Source: Sporisorium sorghi
Lineage: Eukaryota > Basidiomycota > Ustilaginomycetes > Ustilaginales > Ustilaginaceae
Direction of reading: 5' to 3'
DNA length: 45,000 nt
Assembly: GCA_023212695.1 (NCBI GenBank)
Contig: JALCCG010000018.1
Span: forward strand, 1 to 45,000
A program made the translations under genes and the position numbers. Below the pieces are notes generated by a model, which was not told where the DNA came from, made no database searches, and worked only from the letters and a program-made list of their open reading frames with translations. Within the stretch, counting starts at the first letter, position 1; the number at the start of each line of letters is the position of its first letter. Shown here piece after piece: positions 19,399 to 31,534 of the stretch.

Positions 19399-22337
19399 AT
19401 GACGCCTGGACCATCACCAGCCACCTCATCGCCTTCAGCCTTGGCCAAGAGGGATCGCTCTAACACAGCAGACGACCAAGCTGCTCAGGCTCAACCTGAT
19501 CGAACACAGAAGCGCACCAGGGTTCGTCAAGCTTGCAATCGTTGCAAGGCTCGCAAGATCAAATGCGGTGATCTCAGACCTTGCCAGAACTGCACCTCCT
19601 TGGGTCTCGTCTGTCGAGACTGGCGCCCCGGCGAGGATCCCTACGATCAGACTTCTTTCGCTCATCCGGCTGGTCCATCCTCATCCACAGTCGCCGCTGA
19701 ACCTTTTGCAGACGCATGGCCCAATTCGGATCATCAGCTTCGAGCACAAGGCGCCCCCTTGAGACACGCTCACCATGACCCACATCTTGATCCCGCGCGT
19801 CGCTCTTCCGACAGAGACAGTAGAGCAGAACGCTCCGGCTCTGCCATTCCTTGGCCCAACACCCCCTACGAGCGATCCAGCCATACCGTCGCCTGGCCTC
19901 CCAAGCCCGACCCAACTCGCCATAGGTACCTTGCCTATCCGTACGACTCTATCTATCGAAACGAGTTTGGTCACCTCAAAGCGCTCTCTTACTCCTCAGG
20001 TCTCGGCACACTTTCCTACCTTCACAAGTATCACAAGCTCGCCAACGAGCAATTCCTCGACGCTCTCTGGCAAGTACTCGAGGGTGAAAACCAGGACATG
20101 CAGATGTTTGCCCTCGAAAACGAGTCTTTGTCGCCCCACTCCCACGCCAGCCACGTGAGCACAGGTCTCGGTGCCCCAACAGGTGCTTTTCCTGACACCT
20201 TGGCCGCTGACTGGTCGCTAGGTGGAGCTCCCTCGCTCAACGTACCTTTCACCTTTGATGCAGCCGCAGGTCCCACGCCCGAACGCTTTCCGTCCATGCA
20301 GATTCCAACAAAACCCACTCTCTCGGTCGCCAGCAGCTCGTCCGCAGAGACCTCCCCCGCAAATGCTTCGTCCAATCAGCAAAGCTCGCGGCCTAGCCGC
20401 TCTCGTAGCTTCACCAACATTGCCACCACCAAAAAGGACGACCAGAACGTCTCTTCGTCCAACCAAAATCAGCCCGCCAAGACCTACCTCGAGGCTGGTC
20501 CTCCTCCCGAAGATTTGTGGGCTTTCATGGGCACCAAGATTCCGCAGCAGCATCGACGTTCCCTCCTCCACACTTTCCTGTCAACAACCTATGTCTTGTG
20601 GCCCACCTTTATCCTCTCCGAGTTTCTCGCCACACTCAAGGACGCAACTGAGCGACAGAACCCCACCTTTGTCTGCCTCGTCATCGCCTGTTGTGCCGTG
20701 GCTGCACGCCAGGAAGCTGGCAGCGTCAAAGGCGGCCATGCAGCCGAATGGGGCCGAACCTTCGGTTTCTTCGAGCTTTACCTCGACATTCGAAGGCTCG
20801 CTCCTCGAAACACGGACTGGGCCAGTCTCAATCACATCCAGGCTCTCTTCTACCTCTCTCACTATTGCTTTGGCGCTTCCGGTCCTTTCGGAGTCACCAG
20901 GGCGCATTACCTCATGAATGGTTGCGTCTCCAAGTGCTTTGATGTCGGCCTCCATCGATCTGCAGAGACCTACACGGACGCCTTCACTCCTTCCGAAATC
21001 GAAGCTCATCGTCGCACCGTCTGGGCAGTCTACTGCGGCGACAAGATCTCGGCCGCCTATGGACGTCCTGTCATGTTGCGTCTCTCTGATATGGACGTTC
21101 CCGAAATCAACGTCGACTTTGACGAATACACCGAAAGGTTGCCAGCCGCCACCTCGTTCGATCGTGCCTGCACCCTTCGACCATGGCATCGTGCTGCCAT
21201 TCGCCTCTTCTGCGTCCTCGAACGTGTCATCGACAAGATCAACCTCCCAGCCTGCAGTGCTTCCGCAGCTCTCGAGCGTGTCATGCGTAAGAAGCCCAAG
21301 CGACCCAGGCAATCCGAGAATCACGACGATAGCTGCATGGCCGATCACGAGCCCATTGGCTTCGACGAAGAGCTTGAGCTCGTCGACGACTTTCGCTTTG
21401 CAGACACTCCCACGCCGACATCGGCACACGACGACGACCCAATGTACCAAGCGCATGTCGAACGACTTCGCACGACGGCAGCCTTCATCAAGATCTTCAT
21501 CTACAGACATCTTTTCTTGTCTGCCAACACCTTCTTGTCTCGCCAGCCGCCAAGGACCGACTATCGCGACGAGATGGTCAAATGGTGTCGCGAGCTGCTC
21601 CTCTCCCAACGCAAGATGATTCAACGGGGAGACTACACCGACTTTGGCTCAGTCATGTCGTACCAGCTCAGCCAGACGGGTCGAGGTCTCATCCCCGCCA
21701 TCTATATCACATCTCGACTCATGGATCCTTCGCAAGACCCTAACTCGAGTGCCGTGCTGAAGGAGGCGCAAGAGCTCCTTGTGCTTGCCTACGATTTGCT
21801 GCGACAGTTGTCGGACCGCTTCACCGCATCGAACCGACAGCTTCAGATCATGCAGTCTGCCTTCCGACGACTCGACCTCAGCTTGAAAAAGAGGCATCAC
21901 AAGGTGGGCGCGACGGGCGCGCACGACGCTTCATCGCACTCGCATGGCGCTGCAGAGCGCAAGGGTGCACAAGGTGCCGCGGCTGTCAATGCAGCAGACA
22001 AAGAGATGACGAGCGGGCTCGATCTCATTGCCGGTGTGGCCGGCGCGGAGCTGCTCGGCGCAGAAGGGCTGGGAGAGTCCAACGCGAGCAACGAGGAGGA
22101 GGACGAGTTCGAAGATGATCTGGATAGGGACAAGAAGACTGGATGTAAGTGCACGAGCAATCTCGTACAAGCTATCCTGGTCCACCATGCTGACATTCTT
22201 TCACTTTTCTTTTGCTGTTTCGCGCAGGGATCTCGGATCTGCCCATCAACCAGCCGGCGGAGAAAACAGCACCGCATCCGGTCAGCGCCTTTGTCGGCTG
22301 GCCACCTTCTTCTGGCTTGCCTCCGCGCGAAGAGTGA
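19399..22337 (+). CDS. Zn(II)2Cys6 fungal transcription factor
   Basis: This is a nuclear DNA-binding regulator of the Gal4 class; its target pathway is unknown. The zinc cluster is CNRCKARKIKC followed by CQNC and a last Cys, i.e. C46, C49, C56, C62, C65 and C72 in the pattern CX2CX6CX5CX2CX6C. A Ser/Pro-rich linker follows. The fungal_trans middle domain (about 375-650) includes LHTFLSTTYVLWPTFI, the helix KCFDVGLHRSAETYTDAF and HRRTVWAVYCGDKISAAYGRP with a PEINVDFDEY loop. The exons are 19399-22144 and 22228-22337 (GTAAGT...GCGCAG), giving 951 residues that end WPPSSGLPPREE. The unspliced frame stays open to 22488, so an annotation that misses the intron would give a false 1,029-residue protein. 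Confidence 0.9.
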
Positions 22338-22598
22338 TCTGTTGAGCTCCTCAACGTTTCTCTTCCATTGCATTCGCTGTTGTCCACACGTGTTCTGCCA
22401 GAGAGTGATTGCCATCATGCGTCGAACGATGCTGACGTGCACGAAATGCTCAGCTCATCTCGAAAAAGCGGTGTGTGAGCAAAAGTGAGCATGTTCCAAG
22501 GGAAATCCATTGCGTTCCGAACGAAAAGTTGACGAAGCGATGCCCTGCGCGAGTCAATTGTACAGCGTGGAGCTAGAAAAGATGGCTCGAGAGGGAGC

Positions 22599-24219
22599 TC
22601 ACGACTTGCCCGCTGCTACCCAGCCTGCAGAAACGAGGATGATGGCTATGCCGATGGCGCTGAGCGGCTGGATGGGAGTGTGCAAGAAGACGAGCTGGTA
22701 CAGAGACGCGTAGACGATCTGGAGGTAGGTGATGGAGACGGCTCGGCCGGCCTTTTCTCGTTGCAGACCCATGGCCAGCAGGATCTACGGTATCAAATCG
22801 AGTCGAAGCAGCAAGACGGTTAGCTCTTTTCAAAGACATAGTGGGAAAGGAAGAGTGAGAGCTTACCTGAGCAGCAAGGCCGAAGATGCCGACGCAAACG
22901 AGGAGAACAATCCACTTTGGCTGAGTGGGGAGCACAAACCTGGTGCCGGTGAACCACATGAGGAGGGCGCTGACGATGGTCGAGTAGAGCGAAAAGTAGG
23001 CGACCGAGTGGGTCGCCGAGGCACGTCGACCGATGGCGCGGATGGTGACGTAGGCTGCGGCGCCACCGAAGACGCCCAGCAATGCGAGACCGACGGCAAA
23101 GAGGCGCTGCTTCTCAGTGACGCCGTCGATGGTGACGATGCCATCTGCAGCGTCGACAAGCGTGCTATTTCCGCTGCGTCGGAGCATGTCACTCGAGGTG
23201 AGATTGTGCACGAGGTGCTTGACGATTGTCGAGCCCATCTGGACCGTGGCATTTGCAGCACTGGTGCTGGTGGTGGTGGAGTTGAGAAGATCGAGGCTGA
23301 GGGGATGGTCGAGATCCGAATCGGCAGCTTTCCTGCCAAAGATGAAAGCAGGCCGAGCGATGAGCACGACACCCGATAGACTGATGATGCCGCCAAGTGT
23401 CTCACGGAGTGTAAATGGTTCTCCGAGAACGAGGTATCCAAGCAGACCGGTGGCGAGTGGGCCCAAAAAAGTGATGACCGTCGCATCTGCAAGCGACAGG
23501 TACTGAAGCGAATAGTAGAGACCAAAAAGACCAAAGAATCCGACAAATCCTCGAAGCGCCAAGAGTTTGCGAACCTCTTTGGGACCCAAGAAAGGATTTT
23601 CTACGCCAAATGCCAGCATGAACGCAACGCAGCCGACCCATGTGATGGACATGCGAATGAAAATGATCTCGAGCGCTGTCACCGGTGGGCTTTCCTCGGG
23701 AGGCAAGAGGTTGATGAGCTTGAAGAAGAAGTTCATGGTGGAGAAGAAGAGCTGTGCGAAGCCCAGCAAGATGATACCCTCGTTGCGCTTGACGAAGCCT
23801 CTGACCTTGCTTGCGTTCTTCTTCATGCGGTAGTTCTTGGGCCTCAACGGCTTGCAAGGGTCCGTCTGGGAGGGAAAGGGCAGCTCGTTGATGCCATCTT
23901 GATCGTCGAATGAGGTGCCGCGCTCGATATCTTGGGAGGACGTGTGCGGTGGGTCGTTGTGATCCTGGGAAGGAGAAGGGTCTGGTGTTTGATCGAGAAG
24001 AAGCCGTGCTGTCTCGGGAGTAGCGTCCTGATGGAAGGAGGGCTTTGTGGTGACGGAAAGCTTGCTTGATCTCGCCGATGTGGATGTAGGAACATAGGAC
24101 GGGGTCAAGGACTGGGAAGGGATGGTCTCGTCATCCGGAAGCGCCGAAGAAGGCTGCTGCGCTGAGAGTAGTGGACTCCTTTCGTTGCTCCGCTGTGACG
24201 ATATTGATGACCTCTTCAT
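22599..24219 (-). CDS. EamA/DMT-family membrane transporter (SLC35G-like)
   Basis: This is a drug/metabolite-transporter-superfamily carrier with two EamA repeats and about ten membrane helices; its substrate is unknown. Exons are 24219-22867 and 22784-22599 (GTAAG donor, CGTAG acceptor), giving 512 residues. The first about 150 residues are Ser/Thr/Pro-rich and cytosolic. The first EamA unit starts at EGIILLGFAQLFFSTMNFFFK and includes RGFVGFFGLFGLYYSLQYLSLADATVITFLGPL and LGGIISLSGVVLIARP. After a hydrophilic loop with several potential N-glycosylation sites comes the second unit, LFAVGLALLGVFGGAAAYV to the exon junction at FGLAAQ|ILLAMGLQREKAGRA. The end is IILVSAGWVAAGKS. It converges on the Zn2Cys6 gene (261 bp apart) and diverges from SEC13. 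Confidence 0.9.
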
Positions 24220-24883
24220 GGTTGTGTGGAATCGCTAGGTGGGCTCGATGTCGATTTCCGCGTCGATGGATGTTGCTTCCGTAGTAGAAGTGGGGGGAGG
24301 AGTACACCGGCAACCGGCGCTGCTAGGTCAATGTCCTGCTCGTTTGCTGTCCAAATCTCCCAAAGCGTTCCACAGCATCAAAGATGACGAGGACCGAGAG
24401 CGATAGGTCGATGCAACAGTTCGTTCGAGGATGGTGTTGCCGTCGTGGTAGGACGACGAATTGCTGGCGAGAACGAAGTCTTGCTTGCCGAAAGCTGAGT
24501 CGAATCGGAACTCGAGAAAGCGCTTCAAAAAAGTCACAAAGTGTCCAACTTTGCCGCGTCGGTGTGGGGGGAGAAAAATTCGTAAAGATGTTAGACTTTG
24601 ATTCCAAATTCACGGCCGAGAGTGCGATTGATGTGACGCGTTTTGGAAAGCGTCTGTGCTCAACCAAAGCAAGCAAGGCCGATGCGCTGGAACGTCGTCG
24701 ACAAGTTCTTCGCAGCTCGACATCATCATCATCACCATCATAGCAAACGTCTTCATCGTCTCGACGCATACCATACACTCACAACTCTCGACAAAGAGGC
24801 ACAAAGGATTCACCGCACCACCGTTACAACAGAGCCTAATCCACCTTGCTTCAGGAAGATAGCAGACGACGTCACCATCCAGT
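24220..24883. promoter_or_regulatory. Shared upstream region, EamA transporter / SEC13
   Basis: These 664 bp lie between divergent start codons. Visible items are an MCB-like ACGCGT at 24636-24641, a G6 run, and a CATCATCATCATCACCATCAT microsatellite at about 24721-24741. Functional use of the ACGCGT is unproven. Confidence 0.4.
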
Positions 24884-25975
24884 ATGACAACCATCACTTC
24901 CTCGTCCGCAGGGCTCTCGCTCTCTGCCGAGCGACCCAAGAACATCGAGACGCAGCACGAAGATATGGTACACGACGCACAGCTCGACTTTTACGGCAAG
25001 CGCCTCGCAACCTGCTCTTCTGATCGCACCGTCAAGGTGTTCGACATTGTCAACGGCACGCCCTCCACCAATGCAGAGACTCTCCACGGTCACCAGGGCC
25101 CCGTCTGGCAGGTGGCTTGGGCTCACCCCACATTCGGCGACATTCTTGCCAGCTGCTCGTACGACGGCAAGGTCATTATTTGGAAGGACAACGGTGCCGG
25201 TGCTGCGGGTGGTGCTTCGGGCCCGTACGGCTCGCAAACCGCTTACGGCGCTCCTGCCTCGACCGCAGGTGGCTGGACAAAGATCAAGGAGCACACGCTG
25301 CACACTGCTTCCGTCAACTCGATCTCCTGGGCTCCCCACGAGCTTGGTTCCATCCTTGCCTGCGCCTCGTCGGATGGCAACGTTTCGGTCCTCACTTTCA
25401 ACAACGACGGCACCTGGGCTGTCGACCTTGTAGCTGCGCATCCCGTCGGCTGCAATGCCGTCTCGTGGGCTCCTGCTGTGGTACCAGGCTCGCTCATCTC
25501 GGCGCAATCTACCGGTCCCAATGCTGCTGCTGCCAATGGAGAGGCCAAGCTGGTCAAGCGCTTCGCCTCGGCAGGCTGCGACAACACGGTCAAGATCTGG
25601 CAATTCAGCGAAGAGGCCAACCGCTTTGTCGAGGCGGAATCGCTCCAAGGCCACTCGGACTGGGTGCGCGACGTCGCCTTTGCTCCCAACGTCGGACTGC
25701 CTCGCAGCTATCTCGCCACCGCATCGCAGGACCGCACCGTCTTGATCTGGACGCAGGACTCGCCCACCGCAGCATGGTCCAAGACCGCCTTGAATCCATC
25801 ATCGTCCTCGGCTGCCGGTGCTGGTGCAAGCAACAAGTTCCCCGACACAGTCTGGAGGGTCAGTTGGAGTGTCAGCGGCAACGTGCTCGCCGTCAGCTGC
25901 GGTGATGGCAAGATCACATTGTGGAAGGAGAACCTCAAGGGCACCTGGGAGTGCGTCAGCGAGATGGACTCGTAA
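24884..25975 (+). CDS. SEC13: COPII coat / nuclear pore WD40 protein Sec13
   Basis: Sec13 pairs with Sec31 in the outer COPII coat on ER exit sites and is also part of the Nup84 nuclear pore complex. The 363-residue single-exon frame starts [20 protein letters not shown] and shows the expected six WD blades: [115 protein letters not shown]...[16 protein letters not shown], and [27 protein letters not shown]. Gly/Ala/Ser-rich inserts enlarge some loops (about residues 105-125 and 305-315), which makes it longer than yeast Sec13. Confidence 0.95.
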   Translation: MTTITSSSAGLSLSAERPKNIETQHEDMVHDAQLDFYGKRLATCSSDRTVKVFDIVNGTPSTNAETLHGHQGPVWQVAWAHPTFGDILASCSYDGKVIIWKDNGAGAAGGASGPYGSQTAYGAPASTAGGWTKIKEHTLHTASVNSISWAPHELGSILACASSDGNVSVLTFNNDGTWAVDLVAAHPVGCNAVSWAPAVVPGSLISAQSTGPNAAAANGEAKLVKRFASAGCDNTVKIWQFSEEANRFVEAESLQGHSDWVRDVAFAPNVGLPRSYLATASQDRTVLIWTQDSPTAAWSKTALNPSSSSAAGAGASNKFPDTVWRVSWSVSGNVLAVSCGDGKITLWKENLKGTWECVSEMDS

Positions 25976-28880
25976 AGCCAACGCTCCGTGAACCTGCATA
26001 CCGGCGTCGATACGAGGTGGTCCTATCCTGTACTATTGTAAATTCGACATTGTTTTCCTCTTTGTGACGCTGCTCTGATTTGTCAAGGGGGCTGTGACAA
26101 AAGCAGTCCGAGCTTGGGCCGCCAACCCACGTTTGTTCTACGACTCGATCGATGGGGCTTTGAGCGAAGGCTTGCATCTCATATGTGGAGCAGGCGATCG
26201 ATCGACGGTGGGGGTTGGAAACAAGAACTTGGATGTCGACCATTGTCATGAACGGTCCCGATGCTTTCTGAAACAAAAGAAGGGGTCCTTTTGTGTGCAG
26301 CATCGACGGCATCCGAGGCACCGCCCGCCTGTCACAATTGAGCAGTGGCGCTGGCACGGACATCGGATGAGCTGTCCCGGGGATTGTTCCCCACCGCGCT
26401 CATATCCCTGTGCACGGTGATGCTTTCTTGCAGCTTTATGCCGAGCATGCCTTGCGGGACTGAGAGTGATGTTGGCGTTCCGGGAAAGCGTAGATTCTAT
26501 AACAAGTCCAGCGGCCTTTTCGGCGAGACGGTTGCAGAAAGAGGCGAGACTCGACTTTGAACGCAGAAGACGGACGCCGCACGGGCTGTCGAGTCCGAGA
26601 AATGCAAAAATGCGGCGAGGGGCGGGACAAGCATGTCGAGAAAACGTCATTGAGCGCAAACATGCCATCGCTGGAAGCTAACTTTGCTTGCCGGTTTGCT
26701 GAATGTATCGACACAGCAAGAACGCGGACCGAAAGTCTGGGTGGGCCGACTGATAAATGGTCTCTCGATGGATAGGAGGAGAACAAGAACGAGGCGGTTC
26801 CATCCAACAATTGCGGGGCATAGCCGAAGCAAGCCACTCAAAACTTGGCGGGCGAGGCGAGGCGAGGCGGGCGAGCATGTCGCTTGACGCAGCACGGTCC
26901 GTTCTGCGATGCAATGCTGACCCGTGGAATTCGAGCCTGCTGCGAGGTCGGCTGCTGCTTCTGCTGCTGCTCCCGGAGATTGCGATAACACGGGATGTCG
27001 GCACGTTTGCATGACAGCATCGTCTTGCGCATTGCGATCGAGCTGTCTCACCTTCAGCCTACTCGACGACGCTAGATGAGCGGCAAGTCAATTGCAACTG
27101 CGATAGGGGACTCAGGGTCCAGACATGCGGAAGTGTCTGTCTTTGAATCAGGAGAGAGCCAGACAAGCGAGAGAAGAGCAACATGGACCCTTGAATCTGG
27201 GGGATTGGCGCACGACTAAGGCCAAGCCGACGATGGAAATTGCGAGAAACGAGTCAAAGGCGGACATGCCGAGTGATTACACGCTTACATCGCGACTTGG
27301 CGATCGGAACGTACATTCTTGACACGCCGGGTTGATATTGCAACAGCCGACATCACTTTGACAAAACCACACGGTCCGCGCGGTGTTTGAATTGGCTCTT
27401 GTCACTGGCCCTGTTCAAGGCCGATTGTCACACGATTCATGAAGAACCTTTCAGCTCATCACTTCTGTCTGGTGATGGTAAAAAGGACGCTTGTGATTCT
27501 GCTCGTCAGTAAGCGAGAATCCTCACAACTCTTAGCTCGCGCCAAAGCATTGGACCCGGTCTCGGGAAACGAAACAGAGTCAGGTCAGGGTCCAAGGAAA
27601 GGGGATGGTGAGACAAGGGTCCTCCTCCCTGACAGCTGGAGAGCGCGCGTCTGAGACAAATCATTCACACCATCGAGCGGGTTCGGGCCGACCAGAGGTT
27701 TACTCGTTGCTGACACGACGGAGCTTCCTCGACTCGACGATGACAGACCGCTCGTCATCACGGTCGGTCTTCGGAAAGCTCGTATCGACATTGAATCGTG
27801 GACACTCGCTTGCTGGTGATGGTTGTGGCTGAAGGTGGCGCCAAGATGTGGTCATATGTGAGGTATCGCATGCTTTTGTCGGTTGTTTGCATTCTTGGTC
27901 TAGCTCCGCTGGCGGGACAGGAACAAGCCAGCCAGCGAGGCGGCCTCAGACGGCAACGGAAGCTTTGCAGCAGCAAAGCAAAGCAACCAACGAGTCTCCG
28001 GGCTGGCCTCGGTTGTCCGTCACATCCTATCTGGATTGTGGGGAAACACCTTCTGCGCGCGCGCCGTAGAACCCAGCACAGCAGCCCGTCTCGCTCCGGC
28101 CAAGCCGAGCGAAAGCTACGATTCATGGGTGAGGAGAGTCTGACTCCTATCTCTTTTCTCTCTTCTCTTTGGCTCGAAGGAAAGGACGCTCTTCTGGAAC
28201 GGATCGCGGCGGCACTGAGTTGGAAATCGAGGCGTCCAGCCATCCAGTCAACCGCGCTTTGGTACAGAGATCGTATCGTACATGCCAACCCAGTTGACCG
28301 ACGAGGTTGCTGTCGTTTTGTTTGTCCAGTCGAACGGGAAAAGGAGAATTCTCGATTGCCGGCAGCTCGTAGTTTGCACCTTGCAGCTGTGCGCTTATGG
28401 GCAGCATCGCTGCGGCTCTGTGCGGTCAAGCTCTTTGCCGACCCTTGTCTTTCAAAGCCAGCCAGACAAGCGACCGCTCAGATCACGGTCGGTTATCTAA
28501 TTGATCTCATCGAGCACCGACCTAAGCGCCATCGAGGTTGGCGCCTGATTCGAGGAAGGCCTGGAGCAGCAGCGACAGCAGCAGAACGTGCTCATCCCAA
28601 GATGACCTAAGTTGGCGTGACACAGGAGGCTCGGGAGCGTGGGTCAGTGACAGAAGGCGAGAGACTCACTTCGCTTGGTCAGAGATTGCTTCGATTGAGA
28701 ACCATCGAAAAAAAAAAAAAAAAAGGAAAAATCGAAAAGGAAAAAAACGAAAAGAGCCGACCCTGCAGCGTTGCGGTGTGATCTTCTGTCAACCCTGTCA
28801 TGCATGCACACCAAGATGGGACGGCGCAGGCGAGGCAAGACGAGCATGATGGCTCTTTGTTTGCATACGGCGGCGACGTG

Positions 28881-28916
28881 CAGCAGTAGCAGCAGTAGCA
28901 GCAGCAGCAGCAGCAA
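28881..28916 (+). repeat. CAG/CAGTAG microsatellite
   Basis: Units of AGCAGT give way to six or more pure CAG units. It lies in the gene-poor stretch upstream of the kinase, not inside a supported gene. Confidence 0.8.
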
Positions 28917-29371
28917 CGGTCAACCACGGACGGAGCTTGACATGCACCGCTTTTACGCTCAGGGGCCAGCCACCTCGGTTGCTCTCTCCCGCCTGGGCCA
29001 TCGGGACAGTTCATCTGCAAAAGGCTTAAAGACCACCAAGCTGTCAAAAAGATCAAGCGTCAGCAGAAGAAGCTCAAGATTGCTCAAGAGGGCTTGCAGG
29101 GTCGCTTCAGCTGGCCCTCGTCTCGTTTCGCTTCGCTTGGACCACGGCATCTGGATACACTTAAAGTTTAGCTCACCTCGAACCGTATCTTTCGAGAATT
29201 CGCTAAGCTAGCTATCTCTCAGGACCCTCGCAGGCAAATGCGGCTTTTTCCCCTTTCTCCGTCGTCGACTTGGAGGACGAGGAGGCATGAATCCAGGTCG
29301 TCCAGTTGCCGATGGCGACCCGTCTCTTCCGCTTACGCCTCGCTTGACCGAGCAAAAGCCAGAGAAGCGAG

Positions 29372-29447
29372 GTAAGTTATTGCACCCTGAGATCATCACG
29401 CGCGCTCCAACCGCACTAACGAAGCGCCCTCTCCTCGCCTCGCCTAG
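29372..29447 (+). other. Spliceosomal-intron-like unit outside any known gene
   Basis: The unit has donor GTAAGTTATT, branch-like GCACTAACG about 26 bases before the end, and acceptor CTCGCCTAG, 76 bp in all, the same build as the introns of the genes here. The flanking frame starting at 29287 (MNPGRPVADGDPSLP) would join to about 13 more residues before a stop. It suggests a spliced transcript of unknown nature. Confidence 0.35.
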
Positions 29448-29981
29448 CTTTGCATCGTATCGCTTGCTTTCCGTCCGTTGCCCCTTGAGAGCAACCTAAG
29501 TTCTCAAGTCCGAAGAAGGGTCTCCCACCTTGGCAGTGCTAGAATCGAGTCGATTGCGCCTTGCCTCGTCCTCGTTAGCGTGCTTTCCTCTCTGTCTCTC
29601 CCGACCGGCCCGAATCGGATCTTGTTCTCATCCTTACCTCGTCAGCGTCAAAGTCACAAAGCGATCCTTGCTCGACGAAATGCTACACGACTCGGCTGCA
29701 CCGGAAAGCGGCTCCTGGATGAAATACGCCCATCCACTGCACGATCTCGTCATCAAGCCGCTTCATCTCGGACTCGCCGCCTCTTTTGTTCCTTCTCTTG
29801 CACCCATGTTTGCAACGAAGCTGTCCTTGGATGCTCGCCCTCAGCAACATCACAATCAGCCGCTTCCTTCGCTTCGACTAACGTGCATGCTGTCGATGGT
29901 ATCCCGCTCTCCGAGTGGCCCGACAAATGTCCTTTGCTTGTGCGGGAGAGGGAACGGACGGGTGTGTGTGTATGTTTCAGT

Positions 29982-29984
<3 letters not shown>

Positions 29985-30012
<28 letters not shown>
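29985..30012 (+). repeat. T28 homopolymer
   Basis: An uninterrupted run of 28 T, followed closely by an A8 run at 30017-30024. Confidence 0.9.
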
Positions 30013-31303
30013 CTTAAAAAAAAGGGCAACACCCTGAAAGTCATTCGAGTGTGCAGCAACCGATGTCCGCTGCCCGGTCTTCTTGGTGAAGCCCGTACAG
30101 GAAAATGAATTATTAGTCGATTTTTGTTCTCTTTTTTTTTGGTGGGCGATTCGAGCCAGGGGAGCGAGCAACTGCACACACGCGCGCGCGCTTCGTCTCG
30201 GGCCTCTCTTGCAGGGGGGAAAAAGGCGAGGCAGATGGCCCCTCGGCGCTTCTACCGCGTGTCAAGGTGTTGGTTCGCCTAAACAACAGCTTCAAGCGCG
30301 GAACAGCTGCCCGACTCATTGAATGACTGACTTTGCTGTGGTGTGCTGTGGTGTTCGATGTCTTGGCTCTCTGAGGATTTTTTTGGTCGGTTGGGTTGTG
30401 CCTCGGACATATGCCAGCCAGTCAGCCAGTCAGCCAAGGGTGACAGCGCTTCCTTGCTTGACACTCACATCATCTCCAACTAGAGAGAGCCGCCAGTCAG
30501 ACCTTCATCTGCTGATTCCATCACCATCTCGACCCTCTCCGACCTCGCATCGCTCTTCGACGTGCTGTAAGGGCAGCTTCTTCGTCGACAGCAGCATACA
30601 GCGTCACTCCACCTTCACATCCGAGCTCATTGCAGCTGGTCCCGAGGCAATCATCGCTTGCTCGCCATCGCCATCGCCATCGCCATCGTCAACATCATCT
30701 CATCTAGACCATTACATCTCTTAGCTGCGCATACTTACTCGACAGCGGCTAATTCCAACTCCGCCCCACCTACAGCATACTTGCCAAGGCTCCGATCTTT
30801 TGCCATCACGCACGCCGCAGCACTCACTCATTTGACTCAATCTCGAAGTCGACAGAATCGAGCGTTCACGCTTTCTGCAGCGAATTGGCTTTTTGGCGAA
30901 GTCGAATCTGTTTCGGCCTCTGTTCACACGCTCGTATGAAACGCTGAGCGTATTTTTCGGACTGGCCGACGGACCCTTTCTCTTCTCTTTCTCACGGTAT
31001 CCTTTTACTACAAACACACTCGAGCTTGGAGGCTCAGCTGAGCTGCTCTCGCACTTGGACGCTTTCGACTCATCCGACGCTTCGACGCCACTCTGTGCAT
31101 CGACGATCTAGATCTCTCGATTGATTCGATCGAACGCAGTCACGCCACACTCACAGCCACATCCACAACAACCGTCAACCGCTCATCTCTCTCTGCGTTT
31201 GTCTCCCACCTTTTGCTCGTCTCAAATAAGCTTCTCTCCGCCGTTCAAAACTCTGAGCTTATCTCACAAGCAACACCACAACGTCATTGGACAGTCGATT
31301 GCA

Positions 31304-31393
31304 GTAAGTGATGCCGCCCTGCCGACGGGTTCCTTCCATTGCTAGAAAGGTCATTTCTGATCACGTCTCCGCCTTCTGCTTTTCTGATCACAG
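31304..31393 (+). other. Probable leader intron of the kinase gene
   Basis: GTAAGTGATG at 31304 and TTTTCTGATCACAG ending at 31393 form a 90-bp unit typical of the introns in this window. It lies 141 bp upstream of the kinase start codon. No coding frame crosses it, so it would be an intron of the untranslated leader. Confidence 0.5.
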
Positions 31394-31447
31394 TCTCGAC
31401 CCTTTTGACTCAAAGCTTAGCCAGACAAGCAGGGAAGACAGCCAGGC

Positions 31448-31462
31448 ATGAAGTCCGAGTAA
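31448..31462 (+). promoter_or_regulatory. Upstream ORF in the kinase leader
   Basis: A four-codon ORF, MKSE then TAA, lies 72 bases before the kinase start codon and in the presumed spliced leader. Such short uORFs can lower translation of the main frame; no evidence here shows that this one does. Confidence 0.4.
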
Positions 31463-31534
31463 GCCCTCCTGCCGAATCGAGCAACATCCCCTCAAGCGAC
31501 TCTTCCTTCGCCGAGAGACATACCGTCCCTGACT

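Larger units (their letters stand above)
25976..31303. other. Long region without a convincing protein gene
   Basis: About 5.3 kb separate SEC13 from the leader of the large kinase gene. Overlapping frames on both strands are short and show no motifs. The longest is 270 codons at 27798-28610 (+); an internal Met gives a hydrophobic run, but a 223-codon antisense frame overlaps it. A Lys-rich frame lies at about 28999-29169 (+) and a spliceosomal-intron-like unit at 29372-29447. Simple repeats are GCGAG units (about 26853-26873), A17 (28708-28724), a CAG/TAG microsatellite (28881-28916), T28 (29985-30012), CAGCCAGT units (about 30411-30435) and CCATCG units (about 30664-30690). The region may hold a non-coding RNA or a long regulatory domain of the kinase gene. 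Confidence 0.4.

Noticed and set aside
27798..28610. 270-codon frame with a hydrophobic stretch (MLLSVVCILGLAPLAG) as a possible secreted protein
   Set aside because: The hydrophobic part is internal to the frame, a 223-codon antisense frame overlaps, and composition shows no protein-like motif. Left unannotated.
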